Source: Flavisolibacter longurius
Lineage (GTDB): Bacteria > Bacteroidota > Bacteroidia > Chitinophagales > Chitinophagaceae
DNA: 64,000 nucleotides
Assembly: GCA_014163555.1 (NCBI GenBank)
Contig: JACJGO010000010.1
Span: 1 to 64,000 of the forward strand
Direction: 5' to 3'
Notes under the pieces: model-generated
Database searches by the model: none
What the model was told of the DNA's origin: nothing
The model's input: the letters and a program-made list of their open reading frames with translations, nothing else
Translations under genes and position numbers: made by a program
Shown: positions 8,331-17,729 of the stretch, piece after piece
Layout: each line of letters opens with the position of its first letter
How positions within the stretch are numbered: the first letter of the stretch is position 1

Positions 8331-8924
8331 TTACAGAAGGTGCTCCGCAACCAGCAGTAGTTGCAGACCCAGAGGCCCATGCGCACCGAGTACCAGGGAC
8401 TGCTCGATATCGGCAGTTTTGGAAGGACCGGCAATAAAAACGCCATAGCCTTCCTCTCCTGCCCGGATAGCGGCGTATGCATCATGCATGCTGTGTACAA
8501 TTTCTTTTTCAGCAAGCACCAGTACCAGTTGCTGGCAAAGGAACGGAAGCAGCCGGTTGACCATAGCCGATTCTGGCAGCCACACGGCCCCGTTCTCCGC
8601 CACACCCAGTCGTCCCCGCAGTATGGCTGTATGCACTGTCTCCAATTGGGCTGCACCGGCATCTGCCAAGCCGTTGCTGTTTACTTTTCCCAGTGCAAAT
8701 ACGTCGTTTATCACGGCATCATTTGCCTGCGTAAGGTCTGTAAAAAAAGCGCCGGCTTCTTCCCTGCTATGGATGCGGATTACACTGCCACCAATCGCGG
8801 TTAGAATAGTTGTGAACTGTGCAACAGGATCTTCATACCGGCAGGCTGTAAAGATTTGCGGCACCGGTACGGCGGCGGGTTTATTCTTTTTTATTTCGGC
8901 CAGTATCTTATCCCTGGTGTTCAT
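8331..8924 (-). CDS. lutC: LutC-like LUD-domain subunit of lactate oxidation
   Basis: A 197-residue LUD-domain protein, the third subunit of the LutABC L-lactate-oxidising complex (lactate to pyruvate, cytoplasmic face). It has the family pattern of an N-terminal helix (MNTRDKILAEIKKNK), a central GVAENGAVWLPES and the C-terminal VFIAGPSKTADIEQSLVLGAHGP, cut here into IAGPSKTADIE and GAHGP as landmarks. It contains no Fe-S cysteines, as expected. The start overlaps the end of lutB by 17 bases, so the three genes form one translationally linked operon. The gene ends 8 bases from the convergent GntR gene. Confidence 0.88.
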   Translation of the reverse strand: MNTRDKILAEIKKNKPAAVPVPQIFTACRYEDPVAQFTTILTAIGGSVIRIHSREEAGAFFTDLTQANDAVINDVFALGKVNSNGLADAGAAQLETVHTAILRGRLGVAENGAVWLPESAMVNRLLPFLCQQLVLVLAEKEIVHSMHDAYAAIRAGEEGYGVFIAGPSKTADIEQSLVLGAHGPLGLQLLLVAEHLL

Positions 8925-10296
8925 GTTTGCGGTTTTGTTGATACCATTGGTGAAAGCTTTGTTTGGGTGGTGCCGGCATATTGCGTTGGCGGTACCAGGG
9001 GTTCAGCCGGTTGTTGACAGACCACGGTGCCAGCCGCATAAGGACACGTCCTACGGCACCACTTACCCGAAAGAGACCGGGATTGGAAAGGACGACCTTG
9101 GCCACTTGCATGGAAGCTGTTTTGGCAGCACCGTCATAGCCTGCGGCTACGATCTTCTGCCGCCAGTGCCAGAGCTGTTCGTGCAGGTTGATCTTAACCG
9201 GGCACACATTGGTGCAGGATCCGCAAAGCGTGGAGGCAAAGGGCAGGTCGGCCGCCTTCTTCATATCAAAATTGGGCGCCAGCACGGAGCCAATGGGCCC
9301 GGCCACGGCATTGTGATAACTATGGCCGCCACTCCTGCGGTACACAGGGCAGGTATTGAAACAAGCCGCGCAGCGGATGCATTTTAAAGCGTTGCGGAAT
9401 TCGGGTTGTCCCAACTGCCGGGTGCGACCATTGTTCACCAGTACCACATGTAGCTCCTGTCCTTTTTCCGGTTTGTGAAAATGGCTGGAATAGGTGGTGA
9501 TGGGCTGTCCCGTGGCACTACGTGCCAGCAGGCGCAGGAACACGCCGAGGTGCTCTTCTTTCGGAATGATCTTTTCGAAACCCATGCAGGCGATGTGCAC
9601 TTTATTGGCATGGGCCCCCAGGTCGGCATTGCCTTCATTGGTACAGATCACAATTCCACCGGTTTCGGCTACCGCAAAATTCACCCCTGTAATGGCGGCA
9701 TCGGCTGTAATGAATTTTTCCCGCAGCACCCTGCGGGCCGACCTGGTGAGATAGACTTCATCCTTGTTTCCTTTTTCCGTTCCAATGTGCTGGTGAAAAG
9801 TGTTGGATACGTCTTCTTTTTTCAGGTGGATGGCGGGCAATACAATATGACTGGGCGCCTCGTTGCGAAGCTGCACGATGTATTCACCCAGGTCGGTGTC
9901 TACTACCTGTATGCCGTTTAGGTGCAGGAACGGATTCAGCCCGCATTCTTCCGTGAGCATGGACTTGCTCTTTACCACCTTTTTTACGTCGTGCTTTTGC
10001 AGGATGGCATGTACAATGCGGTTGTGCTCTGCCGCATCTTCCGCCCAATGCACCTGTATGCCATTGGCGATGGCTGCGGCTTCAAACTGCAGCAGGTAGT
10101 CGTCCAGGCGGGATAAAGTATGCTCTTTAATCTGCGAAGCCGTCTCCCGCAACTGTTCCCATTCTGCGGTGCCCTGCGCGGCCTTATCGCGTTTGCTGCG
10201 CACAAACCAAAGCGTTTCATCGTGCCAGCGGGCCCGCTGCTTATCCTCAAGGAACCGTGCAGCCGCCTGGCTATGATCTGTTACCGTTGTGTTCAT
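8908..10296 (-). CDS. lutB: LutB-like iron-sulfur subunit of lactate oxidation
   Basis: A 462-residue protein with an N-terminal LUD domain (about 70-300, with VAETGGIVICTNEG) and a C-terminal pair of [4Fe-4S] motifs: CIRCAACFNTCP and CGSCTNVCP. It passes electrons from lactate oxidation to the respiratory chain. The length matches LutB/YkgF. Its ATG overlaps the lutA stop in ATGA (10293-10296). Its end overlaps lutC by 17 bases. The gene depends on a working electron acceptor, in line with the respiratory side of this organism. Confidence 0.93.
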   Translation of the reverse strand: MNTTVTDHSQAAARFLEDKQRARWHDETLWFVRSKRDKAAQGTAEWEQLRETASQIKEHTLSRLDDYLLQFEAAAIANGIQVHWAEDAAEHNRIVHAILQKHDVKKVVKSKSMLTEECGLNPFLHLNGIQVVDTDLGEYIVQLRNEAPSHIVLPAIHLKKEDVSNTFHQHIGTEKGNKDEVYLTRSARRVLREKFITADAAITGVNFAVAETGGIVICTNEGNADLGAHANKVHIACMGFEKIIPKEEHLGVFLRLLARSATGQPITTYSSHFHKPEKGQELHVVLVNNGRTRQLGQPEFRNALKCIRCAACFNTCPVYRRSGGHSYHNAVAGPIGSVLAPNFDMKKAADLPFASTLCGSCTNVCPVKINLHEQLWHWRQKIVAAGYDGAAKTASMQVAKVVLSNPGLFRVSGAVGRVLMRLAPWSVNNRLNPWYRQRNMPAPPKQSFHQWYQQNRKHEHQG

Positions 10297-11021
10297 TGTG
10301 CATTTAAAATTTCAGCAAGGTGAATCACTTTCACACGGCTTCCCTTGCGTTTTAAAATCCCCTCGAGGTGCATGAGGCAACTGGTATCACCACCAGTGAT
10401 GTAATCAACGTTATTGGCTTCATGCTCTTCTACGCGGTCCTGTCCCATGCGCACCGACACAGCTTCTTCGGTTACGCAAAATGTGCCACCAAAGCCACAG
10501 CATTCATCTACCCGTTGCGGCTTTACCAGTTGCAGCCCGCCTACAGTTTGCAGGAGCTGTTCCGCTTTTGAAAACGGTGCTTCCACCCGCTCCGACATGG
10601 AGCTGAGTCGCAGCATGCGCTGCCCGTGGCAACTGGTATGCATGCCTACCCGGTAGGGGAAATTGGCAGTGACGGTTGCTTTCAACACATCGGTAAGAAA
10701 TTCGGTGAGCTCGTATATGTTTTGACGAATCTGTTTGGCCGCCGCCGGATGATCGTTGTCGTGCAGGTGTTCTTTTATATGCAACACACAGCTCCCCGAA
10801 GGCGCCACGATATAATCATATCCGGAAAAACTTTTTACAAACGAACGGTTGCAGCCAGTGGTGTAGGAGGCATAACCTGCATTGGCCAGGGGCTGTCCGC
10901 AACAGGATTGTTTTGGATAGAAAACCTGGCAACCGGCTTTCTCCAGAACCTGCAGGGTAGCAATGGCAACAGAGGGATAAAACTGGTCGATATAGCAAGG
11001 CACAAAAAGTCCGACTCGCAT
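10293..11021 (-). CDS. lutA: LutA-like CCG-domain subunit of lactate oxidation
   Basis: A 242-residue protein with two CCG (heterodisulfide-reductase-type) domains: CYIDQFYP with QSCCGQPLANAG, and HTSCHGQRML with DECCGFGGTFCV. This is the first gene of the lutABC operon; LutA is the Fe-S subunit that works with LutB and LutC in turning L-lactate into pyruvate. ATG 11021 (MRVGLFVPC) was preferred over the upstream ATG at 11036 because family members begin just before the FVPCY segment. An inverted repeat 57 bases upstream may be its operator. Confidence 0.92.
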   Translation of the reverse strand: MRVGLFVPCYIDQFYPSVAIATLQVLEKAGCQVFYPKQSCCGQPLANAGYASYTTGCNRSFVKSFSGYDYIVAPSGSCVLHIKEHLHDNDHPAAAKQIRQNIYELTEFLTDVLKATVTANFPYRVGMHTSCHGQRMLRLSSMSERVEAPFSKAEQLLQTVGGLQLVKPQRVDECCGFGGTFCVTEEAVSVRMGQDRVEEHEANNVDYITGGDTSCLMHLEGILKRKGSRVKVIHLAEILNAQ

Positions 11022-11077
11022 GAACAAGGTTTGCACAAGTTTAGGCCAGCAAAACGGGTTGGCTATACTGCGGTATC

Positions 11078-11099
11078 CTGTAAAGTGGAAAGTTTACAG
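11078..11099. promoter_or_regulatory. Inverted repeat upstream of lutA
   Basis: CTGTAAA at 11078-11084 and TTTACAG at 11093-11099 form a perfect 7-base inverted repeat with an 8-base centre, 57 bases before the lutA start. Position and size suit an operator. The binding protein is unknown, and the sequence differs from the palindrome before the GntR gene. Confidence 0.35.
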
Positions 11100-11115
11100 T
11101 TTACCGTATTATGTT

Positions 11116-12228
11116 TTACGTTTTAGGTTTTGGGCTTTTCTTTTTTGTGAATAGGTCTTTGATCCAGGCGATGAATTTTTGGGACGGTTTTTCGCCTTCA
11201 TCACCAATAAGGGCTCCCACATGTTGGAGCGAAGGAATGCGGTCGAAAAAGATTTTGGCAATGCTGACGATGGGCACAAAGATGATCATGCCCACAATGC
11301 CCCACAGCATGCCGCCAACAATAATGGCAACAAAGGTGGTCAGTGCACTGAGGTCCACTTCGGCACCCAGGAAATACGGCGTTATGTAGTAATTATCCAC
11401 GGCCTGTATCAGCATGAAAATGACCAGTACCCAGGCAGCGGTTTGCCAATGCGGTTCGGTAACAAGGGCTGAAAGCGTGGGCAGCACGGCAGCCAGTACA
11501 GGACCGAGGTAAGGAATGATATTGGCCAGTGCCGCCACGGCTGCCAGAAGCAAGGCCCCTTTGATGCCGATGATAAGCAGGGCAGCCAGGTAGCACACAA
11601 AAAAGAATAGAATGGAAATGGCCCGGCCCCTTAGGTATTGCTGGGCAACATTGCTTGCCGAAAGCAGGAGGGCCTTTTTATCCGCGTCCGTTTCACCGGG
11701 TGTCAGCCGGATAAAAAAGCGGTGGTATTTTTCGCGGTGATACAGCATTAAAAACGTAAAGAACATGGTGACGACCAGTCCTACCAGCAATCGCAGGGAA
11801 CGTTGCAGTCCCTGTGCCATATAGGTCTTGAGTGACCGGTTCAGGTCTTCAGTTTCCGCCTGGATCATTTTGGTTTGATCGTCCGCCGGTATATTAAAGT
11901 TCTCTTCCACTTCAATCCGGAGCCATCCCAGCAGGGCGTTGAGCTTTTCCTGGAAAAGCGGCAGGTCCTGCACAAAGCCTGTGAGCTGGGCCAGCACAAT
12001 CAAAAACATGCCGGCAAATACAAGCAGAAGGATCAGCACAGAAACAATGCAGGAGACTTTCCGGTTATGTCCCCTCTTTTCAAGACTGTTGCTGAGCGGT
12101 GTCATCAGCATGGCCAGCAAGACAGCGCCTGTGAGGGGAACAAGCAGCAACTGGCCATAATACAGGATCACCGTCAGTAAGATCACCGACAGCAGACCCT
12201 GATTTATATGAAGAAACTTTGTTTTCAC
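11116..12228 (-). CDS. AI-2E family (PerM/TqsA-like) membrane transporter
   Basis: A 370-residue inner-membrane protein with seven to eight hydrophobic segments: paired helices at the N-terminus, a long soluble stretch around 65-150, then four or five helices. The family landmarks are the QYLRGRAIS segment and NIIPYLGPVLAA, followed by IQAVDNYYITPYFLG. Family members export AI-2, antiport Na+/H+ or have unknown substrates, so the substrate is open. The start is GTG at 12228; no better ATG lies near. The basic tail KKKSPKPKT is probably cytoplasmic. Confidence 0.88.
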   Translation of the reverse strand: MKTKFLHINQGLLSVILLTVILYYGQLLLVPLTGAVLLAMLMTPLSNSLEKRGHNRKVSCIVSVLILLLVFAGMFLIVLAQLTGFVQDLPLFQEKLNALLGWLRIEVEENFNIPADDQTKMIQAETEDLNRSLKTYMAQGLQRSLRLLVGLVVTMFFTFLMLYHREKYHRFFIRLTPGETDADKKALLLSASNVAQQYLRGRAISILFFFVCYLAALLIIGIKGALLLAAVAALANIIPYLGPVLAAVLPTLSALVTEPHWQTAAWVLVIFMLIQAVDNYYITPYFLGAEVDLSALTTFVAIIVGGMLWGIVGMIIFVPIVSIAKIFFDRIPSLQHVGALIGDEGEKPSQKFIAWIKDLFTKKKSPKPKT

Positions 12229-12421
12229 ACCCTATAAAAACAGGTCAGTTTCATTGCTATAAACTTCATTCCACGGCATAAATTAATAGTAAAATGAATC
12301 GATTTTGGTGCGGAGACTAATTCTGCACAGTAACTACCGGTATTTGGCCAGGAATTCATGTCGTTGGAAAAGAGCATAAACCCAAATTGGAACAGCCTTT
12401 GTGCCCTTATTTAGAAAGAAC

Positions 12422-13078
12422 ATGAATCGATTTGAAGACAATGCTGTTCAGCAACGCCTTCGCCGGCAACTGGTGAACGGTATCCATGACAAAGGCATTA
12501 CTGACCCGCAGGTGCTGGAGGTTATTTTTAGCACGCCGCGGCATTGGTTTATGCCGCAAAACCTGCAAAAGGAAGCCTATATCGACAAAGCCTTTCCTAT
12601 CGGTGAAGGACAAACGATATCACAGCCCTATACGGTTGCCTACCAAACCCAGTTATTGAATTTGCAACCCACCGACCGGGTGCTGGAGATTGGTACCGGC
12701 AGCGGGTACCAGGCAGTGATCCTGGCACAACTGGCGTCGGAGGTTTTTAGCATGGAGCGACAGAAAAAACTATTCATGCGAAACAAATCATTTGCTTACC
12801 TGTACAGCTTTTCCAACCTGCACCTGTTTTATGGTGATGGCTATGAAGGTTTGCCTGTTTATGCGCCGTTCGACAAGATCCTGCTGACGGCCGCATCACC
12901 GGGGGTGCCGCAAAAGCTGGTGGAACAATTAAAGCGGGGCAGCCAGATGGTATTACCATTAGGAAAAGAGCATCCGCAAAAAATGGTTAGGATCACCAAG
13001 GCGGATGAAGAGGAAATCATCCGTGAGACGTTTGATGATTTTTCCTTTGTGCCCATGCTTTCGGGGAAGAATGATTGA
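12422..13078 (+). CDS. pcm: Protein-L-isoaspartate O-methyltransferase
   Basis: A 218-residue cytoplasmic repair enzyme that methylates isoaspartyl residues in aged proteins using S-adenosylmethionine. The substrate loop is PRHWFMP, GQTISQPYTVA is the family signature, VLEIGTGSGYQAVILAQL is the SAM-binding glycine loop, and ILLTAASPGVPQKL follows. ATG 12422 was preferred to the GTG at 12401. The gene stands alone. A hairpin at 13132-13167 after it may end transcription. Confidence 0.93.
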   Translation: MNRFEDNAVQQRLRRQLVNGIHDKGITDPQVLEVIFSTPRHWFMPQNLQKEAYIDKAFPIGEGQTISQPYTVAYQTQLLNLQPTDRVLEIGTGSGYQAVILAQLASEVFSMERQKKLFMRNKSFAYLYSFSNLHLFYGDGYEGLPVYAPFDKILLTAASPGVPQKLVEQLKRGSQMVLPLGKEHPQKMVRITKADEEEIIRETFDDFSFVPMLSGKND

Positions 13079-13131
13079 TCAGAAATGGAATTACGCAATA
13101 AGATATTGCCAGATTGTAAATGAAGGCCAAC

Positions 13132-13167
13132 GAACGAATGAACGTTTTTCTATAAGAACATTCGTTC
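13132..13167 (+). terminator. Possible terminator after pcm
   Basis: GAACGAATG at 13132-13140 pairs perfectly with CATTCGTTC at 13159-13167 across an 18-base loop, and TTCTTATCTTTT follows. The loop is long, so the call is weak. Confidence 0.35.
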
Positions 13168-13330
13168 TTCTTATCTTTTGAATAAAAGCGTTGTTTGTCG
13201 GCAAAGAATAAAGGAATCAGTACTACAAAAAACAGCGGTTGTTTTATCCTGTGTAGATTTCAATAGCAAATGTCTTCATGCAAAAGCAATGGCTTGAAAA
13301 TATTATTTCTATTCTGGTAAACCAAATATC

Positions 13331-13366
13331 TCACACGACTCACTACTCACTACTCACCACTCACTA
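13331..13366. repeat. Short imperfect tandem repeat CTCACTA
   Basis: About four imperfect copies of a 7-8-base unit (CTCACTA and variants) cross the 3' end of the penicillin-acylase gene. The stop codon itself lies inside the repeat, so slippage here could alter the C-terminus. Confidence 0.6.
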
Positions 13367-15756
13367 TTCAACATTTCTTTCTCCTGCCCTCTCGCCGGTA
13401 CCAGCGTTGTCACCGAGTCCGTAACGCTTTCAATCTTTTCCCTTGAAAAATAAGCAGGGAAATAGCCATCTGCCGCCCACAGTGCAAACAGGTTGCTGTA
13501 GTAGGGGCTTCGCGGGTCGGCTGATTGTCCTGGCGTATTCATCATCAGAGTTTTGTCCCAATCCGATAGATCGGCAATAAAACGAAAAGAAGCCCCATGG
13601 CTCTGTCGGTCAAGGCTACCCGTGGTATTGGGAGTATGGCTGTTTCCACCGCGTGGAATGGGCCCCAGGTTCAGCTTCTTTTTTTGTTCAACCGTTAATA
13701 CAGCATTCAGTGGATGCAAGAGCGCCGTGTGTTTATACGCCTGCTGCCCGTAAGTCCAGTTTGTTACTCGATTGCCCAATTTTGAAGAAAGATCATTTAT
13801 GGCTTTTGTAAAGGTTTCCTGTAAAAAAGCATCGCGGCCTTTTTGAGGATCGTGATCGAAACGACTATCCGGCGCTTGCAGCCAGGCCACCAGTTTAGAG
13901 AGCTGTATTGTTACCAGGCCTTTCAATTCTTTGGGCACAAAGCGGCCCGATTCAACATAAAGCTTTCGTTCCCACATGGCATAAATTCCGGCAGCAACGG
14001 ATGATTTATCCAGCACGTAATTCCAGTTGAGGATTTCTTCTTTTGCTTTCTGCGCCAGCGTATCGGCAAATGAAAGATGGCGCAGCATCGGCACCAGGGT
14101 TCGAGCCGTGAGGGAATAATAATCCGTTTGCAGGGCGACGGTTTCTTCAACCGTCACAGAGGAATCGGAAGCCAACACTTCGCGAATGCGGTTGCCACGG
14201 TAGGGATCGGCCCAGATAGTATGGACGTTGTTCCAATATTTATAATCCTCTGGTGTAACGTTTTCATTGGCGGTTGCCAGGAAGCCCTTCGCCGGGTTGT
14301 ACTGGTGTGGTCGTTTTTTAATATTCAGATAGCCTTTCCATTCGTACCGGCCATCACCGGGCACGGGCACCATGCCGCTGAAGTTTTTGCGAATGGGTGT
14401 AATGCCCACTACCTGCCAGCCAATATTGCCGTTGCGGTCGGCCCAGATCATGTTCTCTCCAGGAATATGACTGTACTGCGAAGCCTTGCGAAAATCCTTC
14501 CAGTTGCGGGCCTGGTTCATGCGCAGGGAAGCCAGGTAGGGAGCACCGCCGGGTTCAAGCCAGGCACAACGAATGGCATAGGCTTTCTGGTTGGCTGTAT
14601 CAATATAGGTAACCGGTCCGTGTACCGTGTAGCGCAGGGTAGCTTGTACACTGGCCGAATCCCTAACGGGTATGGTTTCCAGGCTTTCGGTCATGGCTAC
14701 CCATTTATTTTTATACCGGTATTGCAACAGGTTGTCCGGGTTCAGATCATAGACGTACAGGTCTTCGCCATCGGTTTCAAATATGGTCAGTCCCCAGGCG
14801 CCCTGTTCATTGTGCCCGATAGACACACCGGGTATCACGGGTTCTCCACCGCCAATCACGTTCCAACCCGGTGCCACCAGGTGTACCATGTACCGTAGCG
14901 ATGGCAGGGTGATGCTGCGATGCGGATCGTTGGCGAGGATAGGGTAACCGCTGGCCGTTCTTTTCCCGCTGATGATCCAGTTGTTGCTACCATCAGTAGA
15001 AACGTCCGCTGATGGCACCGGAGCAGCCTGTATTGCCGCCGAAAGCGATGCTTTGCGAAACACGATCGGACTGCGGGAAGCATCGTACAGTTCCAGTATA
15101 TTTTTCGAAAGCATAGCCGCCGTGATGGATGGATCCAACCTAAGGTCAGGTACTTTGGGATGAAACCATTTCAGGTCTTTTACCGTCTCCGCTCCTGCCC
15201 TTGCAACGGCGCGGCCCAATGTCAGTTCTTCCTTTACATTGCTCAATAAACCCTGGTGCCGTGAGATCACAACATCGGGTGTCCATTTACCCGGCTTGAT
15301 ACCCAGCAGGCCAAACTCCATGGGCAGGTTCTTGGGATTTTGCAGGGCTTCTTCTATATACGCATTCACCCCAGCCACATAAGCAGTGATGATGGCTTCC
15401 CCGTTTTTGTGATAATGCGCCAGCTCCTTTTTCATATCACCACGGTAACGAAACAACCGTGTGCCAATATCGCGTTTAACTTCCGAAGCACCCAGGATTT
15501 CTGCCACGGTACCGGTGGCCTGCCGTCGCCAGATCTCGAACTGGAACAACCGGTCTTTGGCTGCGCAGTACCCTTGCGTAAAAAACAGGTCGTGCTGGTT
15601 AGAAGCATAGATATGATTCACACCCCACTGGTCGCGGAGTACTTCTACTGGTGCTTTTAGTCCCGTTACGAGCAAGGACTTTTTTACCTGGGCTGAGGAA
15701 GAAATGTAAAAAACAGTAAGTGAAAGAAAAACACAGTACCGGAAACTTGTCAGCAT
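13354..15756 (-). CDS. Penicillin-acylase family N-terminal-nucleophile hydrolase
   Basis: An 800-residue secreted amidase. A signal peptide (VFLSLTVFYISSSAQ) precedes an alpha-chain region. DGSNNWIISG at residues 255-264 supplies the Ser (257) that becomes the beta-chain nucleophile after self-cleavage. NDPHRSITLPS and GVSIGHNEQGAWGLT downstream are family signatures. The length fits the precursor of penicillin G, cephalosporin or acyl-homoserine-lactone acylases. The natural substrate may be an acylated amide or quorum-sensing lactone; nothing beside it decides this. The last codons run into short GTGAGTA repeats after the stop. Confidence 0.9.
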   Translation of the reverse strand: MLTSFRYCVFLSLTVFYISSSAQVKKSLLVTGLKAPVEVLRDQWGVNHIYASNQHDLFFTQGYCAAKDRLFQFEIWRRQATGTVAEILGASEVKRDIGTRLFRYRGDMKKELAHYHKNGEAIITAYVAGVNAYIEEALQNPKNLPMEFGLLGIKPGKWTPDVVISRHQGLLSNVKEELTLGRAVARAGAETVKDLKWFHPKVPDLRLDPSITAAMLSKNILELYDASRSPIVFRKASLSAAIQAAPVPSADVSTDGSNNWIISGKRTASGYPILANDPHRSITLPSLRYMVHLVAPGWNVIGGGEPVIPGVSIGHNEQGAWGLTIFETDGEDLYVYDLNPDNLLQYRYKNKWVAMTESLETIPVRDSASVQATLRYTVHGPVTYIDTANQKAYAIRCAWLEPGGAPYLASLRMNQARNWKDFRKASQYSHIPGENMIWADRNGNIGWQVVGITPIRKNFSGMVPVPGDGRYEWKGYLNIKKRPHQYNPAKGFLATANENVTPEDYKYWNNVHTIWADPYRGNRIREVLASDSSVTVEETVALQTDYYSLTARTLVPMLRHLSFADTLAQKAKEEILNWNYVLDKSSVAAGIYAMWERKLYVESGRFVPKELKGLVTIQLSKLVAWLQAPDSRFDHDPQKGRDAFLQETFTKAINDLSSKLGNRVTNWTYGQQAYKHTALLHPLNAVLTVEQKKKLNLGPIPRGGNSHTPNTTGSLDRQSHGASFRFIADLSDWDKTLMMNTPGQSADPRSPYYSNLFALWAADGYFPAYFSREKIESVTDSVTTLVPARGQEKEMLNSEW

Positions 15757-15935
15757 GGGTGCAAGAAACTTTAGCTCAAAATAACCTATTCCCGGTGTAT
15801 TTGCTTTTTGTGTGAGGATGTATGCCCTGCCGATTGAATGCCTCGTCTTTAAAGCATAAGATCATTGGGTAAAGTCAACCGCTTTCCTGACCGAAAACAG
15901 GTTCGGCGTCGCTTCTGCAGCCTAGCTTTACTGCT

Positions 15936-16235
15936 ATGATCCACAACAACCAGGTTATTGAAAAACTAAAGACCATCTTCGATCCCGAGATCCCTGTAAA
16001 CATTTATGATCTTGGTCTTATCTACAACATCACCATTACCGGGAATAATATCCATGTGCTGATGACACTGACAACAGCCACCTGTCCAGCGGCAGCGTTT
16101 CTTTCCGAAGAAGTCAATCTTGTGCTGCAGGAAATCCCGGAGGCTGGCGATATAAATGTGGAGGTTGTGTATGAACCCAAATGGACAAGGGATATGATGC
16201 GGCCCGAAGCCAAATCACTTTTAGGCTTTGCCTGA
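15936..16235 (+). CDS. DUF59/MIP18-family Fe-S cluster assembly protein
   Basis: A 99-residue cytoplasmic protein of the SufT/PaaD/MIP18 family. The characteristic FDPEIPVNIYDLGLIY stands at the N-terminus, and the reactive Cys is in TLTTATCPAA. Such proteins help mature or deliver Fe-S clusters. The gene ends 15 bases inside the convergent NnrS-like gene. Its place next to a nitric-oxide stress module that includes an Fe-S repair protein suggests, but does not prove, a shared role. Confidence 0.9.
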   Translation: MIHNNQVIEKLKTIFDPEIPVNIYDLGLIYNITITGNNIHVLMTLTTATCPAAAFLSEEVNLVLQEIPEAGDINVEVVYEPKWTRDMMRPEAKSLLGFA

Positions 16236-17288
16236 AACGCTCTTTCGCTTGCTGATTTCCCTCCTGAATAAAAACGCTACGGTAAGAAAGAACAGCAGGA
16301 TCACAAGACCATTGGCAATGCCGCCTGATTTGCGTGTCAGGGCATCACCGGTAATATCCCCCACAATTCGCACCATTAGTGTTAGCTGCAGCAAAAGGAA
16401 CCACAGGTACAAAATCGGCCTGTAGATCTTTACCGGCAGTCGGGTGACAGCCGGCAGGATAATAGGCGCATGGGAAAAGATCATGGAAAATACAAAGCCG
16501 ATAAAAAAGCTGTGCAGCACGCCATCATATCCAAAAGGTATGTGTTGCTGAAAAAACAACAAGGCTGCCATGATCAAAAGCCATACATAGCCTGCAATCA
16601 GCAATAAAGCAGAGTAGCGATGCTGTCCCTGCAGCTTTACGGATTTGCGGGCCATATCATAACGGAGAAGCCAAACCGCAGTAGCGGCAACTCCACCGGC
16701 AAACACCAGATGCCCGTTCAGGTGAAAAGGCCAGAACAGGGAGGCCATTACGACCCCAAGACAAAGCAGCAATACAATACGCCTGGCATTGCCCAGAGGC
16801 AAAAAGCGACTCAACTCCAACCGTTCGGCCACGATAGTAAATAGCAGAAATCCCATCCACCAGGTACTGGCGGTGGGATAGGAATGTGTTTTCAGCAAAA
16901 CAAGATTACCGCCAACAAGACAGAATGCGCCGGCCAAAAAAACAAAATAGTAAAGCTCGCCGTACTTATAAGTAAAATAGATACACATGGCAGAAAAGCC
17001 CAGGCTTCCACCCACCAGCAACCACTGTGCAATTTGGGGCTGGTTGCCGGCAAAGGCCACTAAGCTCAGGGCATTGCCAAAGGGCAGAATCAACCACCAG
17101 CCCTTTTTAAACGTAACGGCTCTTTCCAGGAAGATCAGGGAGGCAAGAAAACTGTTCACCATCAGCGCACCATGATGCGCCGCAGCCTGTGGCAACGGCA
17201 GGTGCCAGCCAATGCGCAGCCACCCGGACCAAACGGCGGCAAGCAGTGAAACGAAAATGAGTGGAAGAGCCGGGGCTACACGTTGCAT
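16221..17288 (-). CDS. NnrS-like multispanning membrane protein
   Basis: A 355-residue, very hydrophobic protein with about twelve membrane segments. It carries the histidine-bearing pattern of NnrS-related proteins: QAAAHHGALMVNSFLASLIF near residue 40, and HSFFIGFVFSMIFSHAPIILP near 260, both shown only in part here as AHHGALMVNSF and FSHAPIILP. NnrS proteins are haem/copper membrane proteins expressed under nitric-oxide stress. The gene starts one base after the stop of the Rrf2 regulator, so the two are co-transcribed. Its exact biochemical role is unknown in the family. Confidence 0.75.
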   Translation of the reverse strand: MQRVAPALPLIFVSLLAAVWSGWLRIGWHLPLPQAAAHHGALMVNSFLASLIFLERAVTFKKGWWLILPFGNALSLVAFAGNQPQIAQWLLVGGSLGFSAMCIYFTYKYGELYYFVFLAGAFCLVGGNLVLLKTHSYPTASTWWMGFLLFTIVAERLELSRFLPLGNARRIVLLLCLGVVMASLFWPFHLNGHLVFAGGVAATAVWLLRYDMARKSVKLQGQHRYSALLLIAGYVWLLIMAALLFFQQHIPFGYDGVLHSFFIGFVFSMIFSHAPIILPAVTRLPVKIYRPILYLWFLLLQLTLMVRIVGDITGDALTRKSGGIANGLVILLFFLTVAFLFRREISKRKSVSGKA

Positions 17289-17289
17289 G

Positions 17290-17721
17290 TTATCGTCTTA
17301 AAAAAGCCATTCCTTTTTCAATATTCCGGGCTAGATGCTGAATGGTGATGGTGCTGAATTCGGCGTACAAAATTTCCCGGGCTTCTTTGTAACTGTGATG
17401 GATGGGACAGGGATGGGTTTCGGAACATTTTTTCAGCCCAAGCCCGCATTCGAAAAACAGGTCCACACCATCTACCACACTCACAATGTCGATAAGATAA
17501 ATGGGAGCTGCATCCGGTGGAATGTAAAAACCGCCGGTGGGTCCTTTCGCAGAAGAAATGATCCCTTCCCGTACCAGCAATTGCAGGATCTTTCCCGTGG
17601 TGTGTTCGTTGGCCTCAATTTCATCGGCGACTTCTTTGAGGCCGGCACGGCGCATTTTCCCGGTTTGCGACATCAGGTACACGGCGGCACGCAGGGCATA
17701 TTTGCAGGATGTTGAAAGCAT
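17290..17721 (-). CDS. Rrf2-family regulator, NsrR-like
   Basis: A 143-residue winged-helix regulator. The helix-turn-helix lies at about 20-60 (LKEVADEIEANEHTTGKILQ). After the dimer helix comes a three-cysteine cluster, C-x6-C-x5-C, in ECGLGLKKCSETHPCPIHH, as in NsrR and IscR, which bind an Fe-S cluster. With an NnrS-like gene immediately behind it and an Fe-S repair gene ahead, the likely signal is nitric oxide. A perfect palindrome upstream of the repair gene is the obvious operator. The gene has no clear promoter of its own beyond the terminator at 17730-17764. Confidence 0.85.
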   Translation of the reverse strand: MLSTSCKYALRAAVYLMSQTGKMRRAGLKEVADEIEANEHTTGKILQLLVREGIISSAKGPTGGFYIPPDAAPIYLIDIVSVVDGVDLFFECGLGLKKCSETHPCPIHHSYKEAREILYAEFSTITIQHLARNIEKGMAFLRR

Positions 17722-17729
17722 AGGATTCT

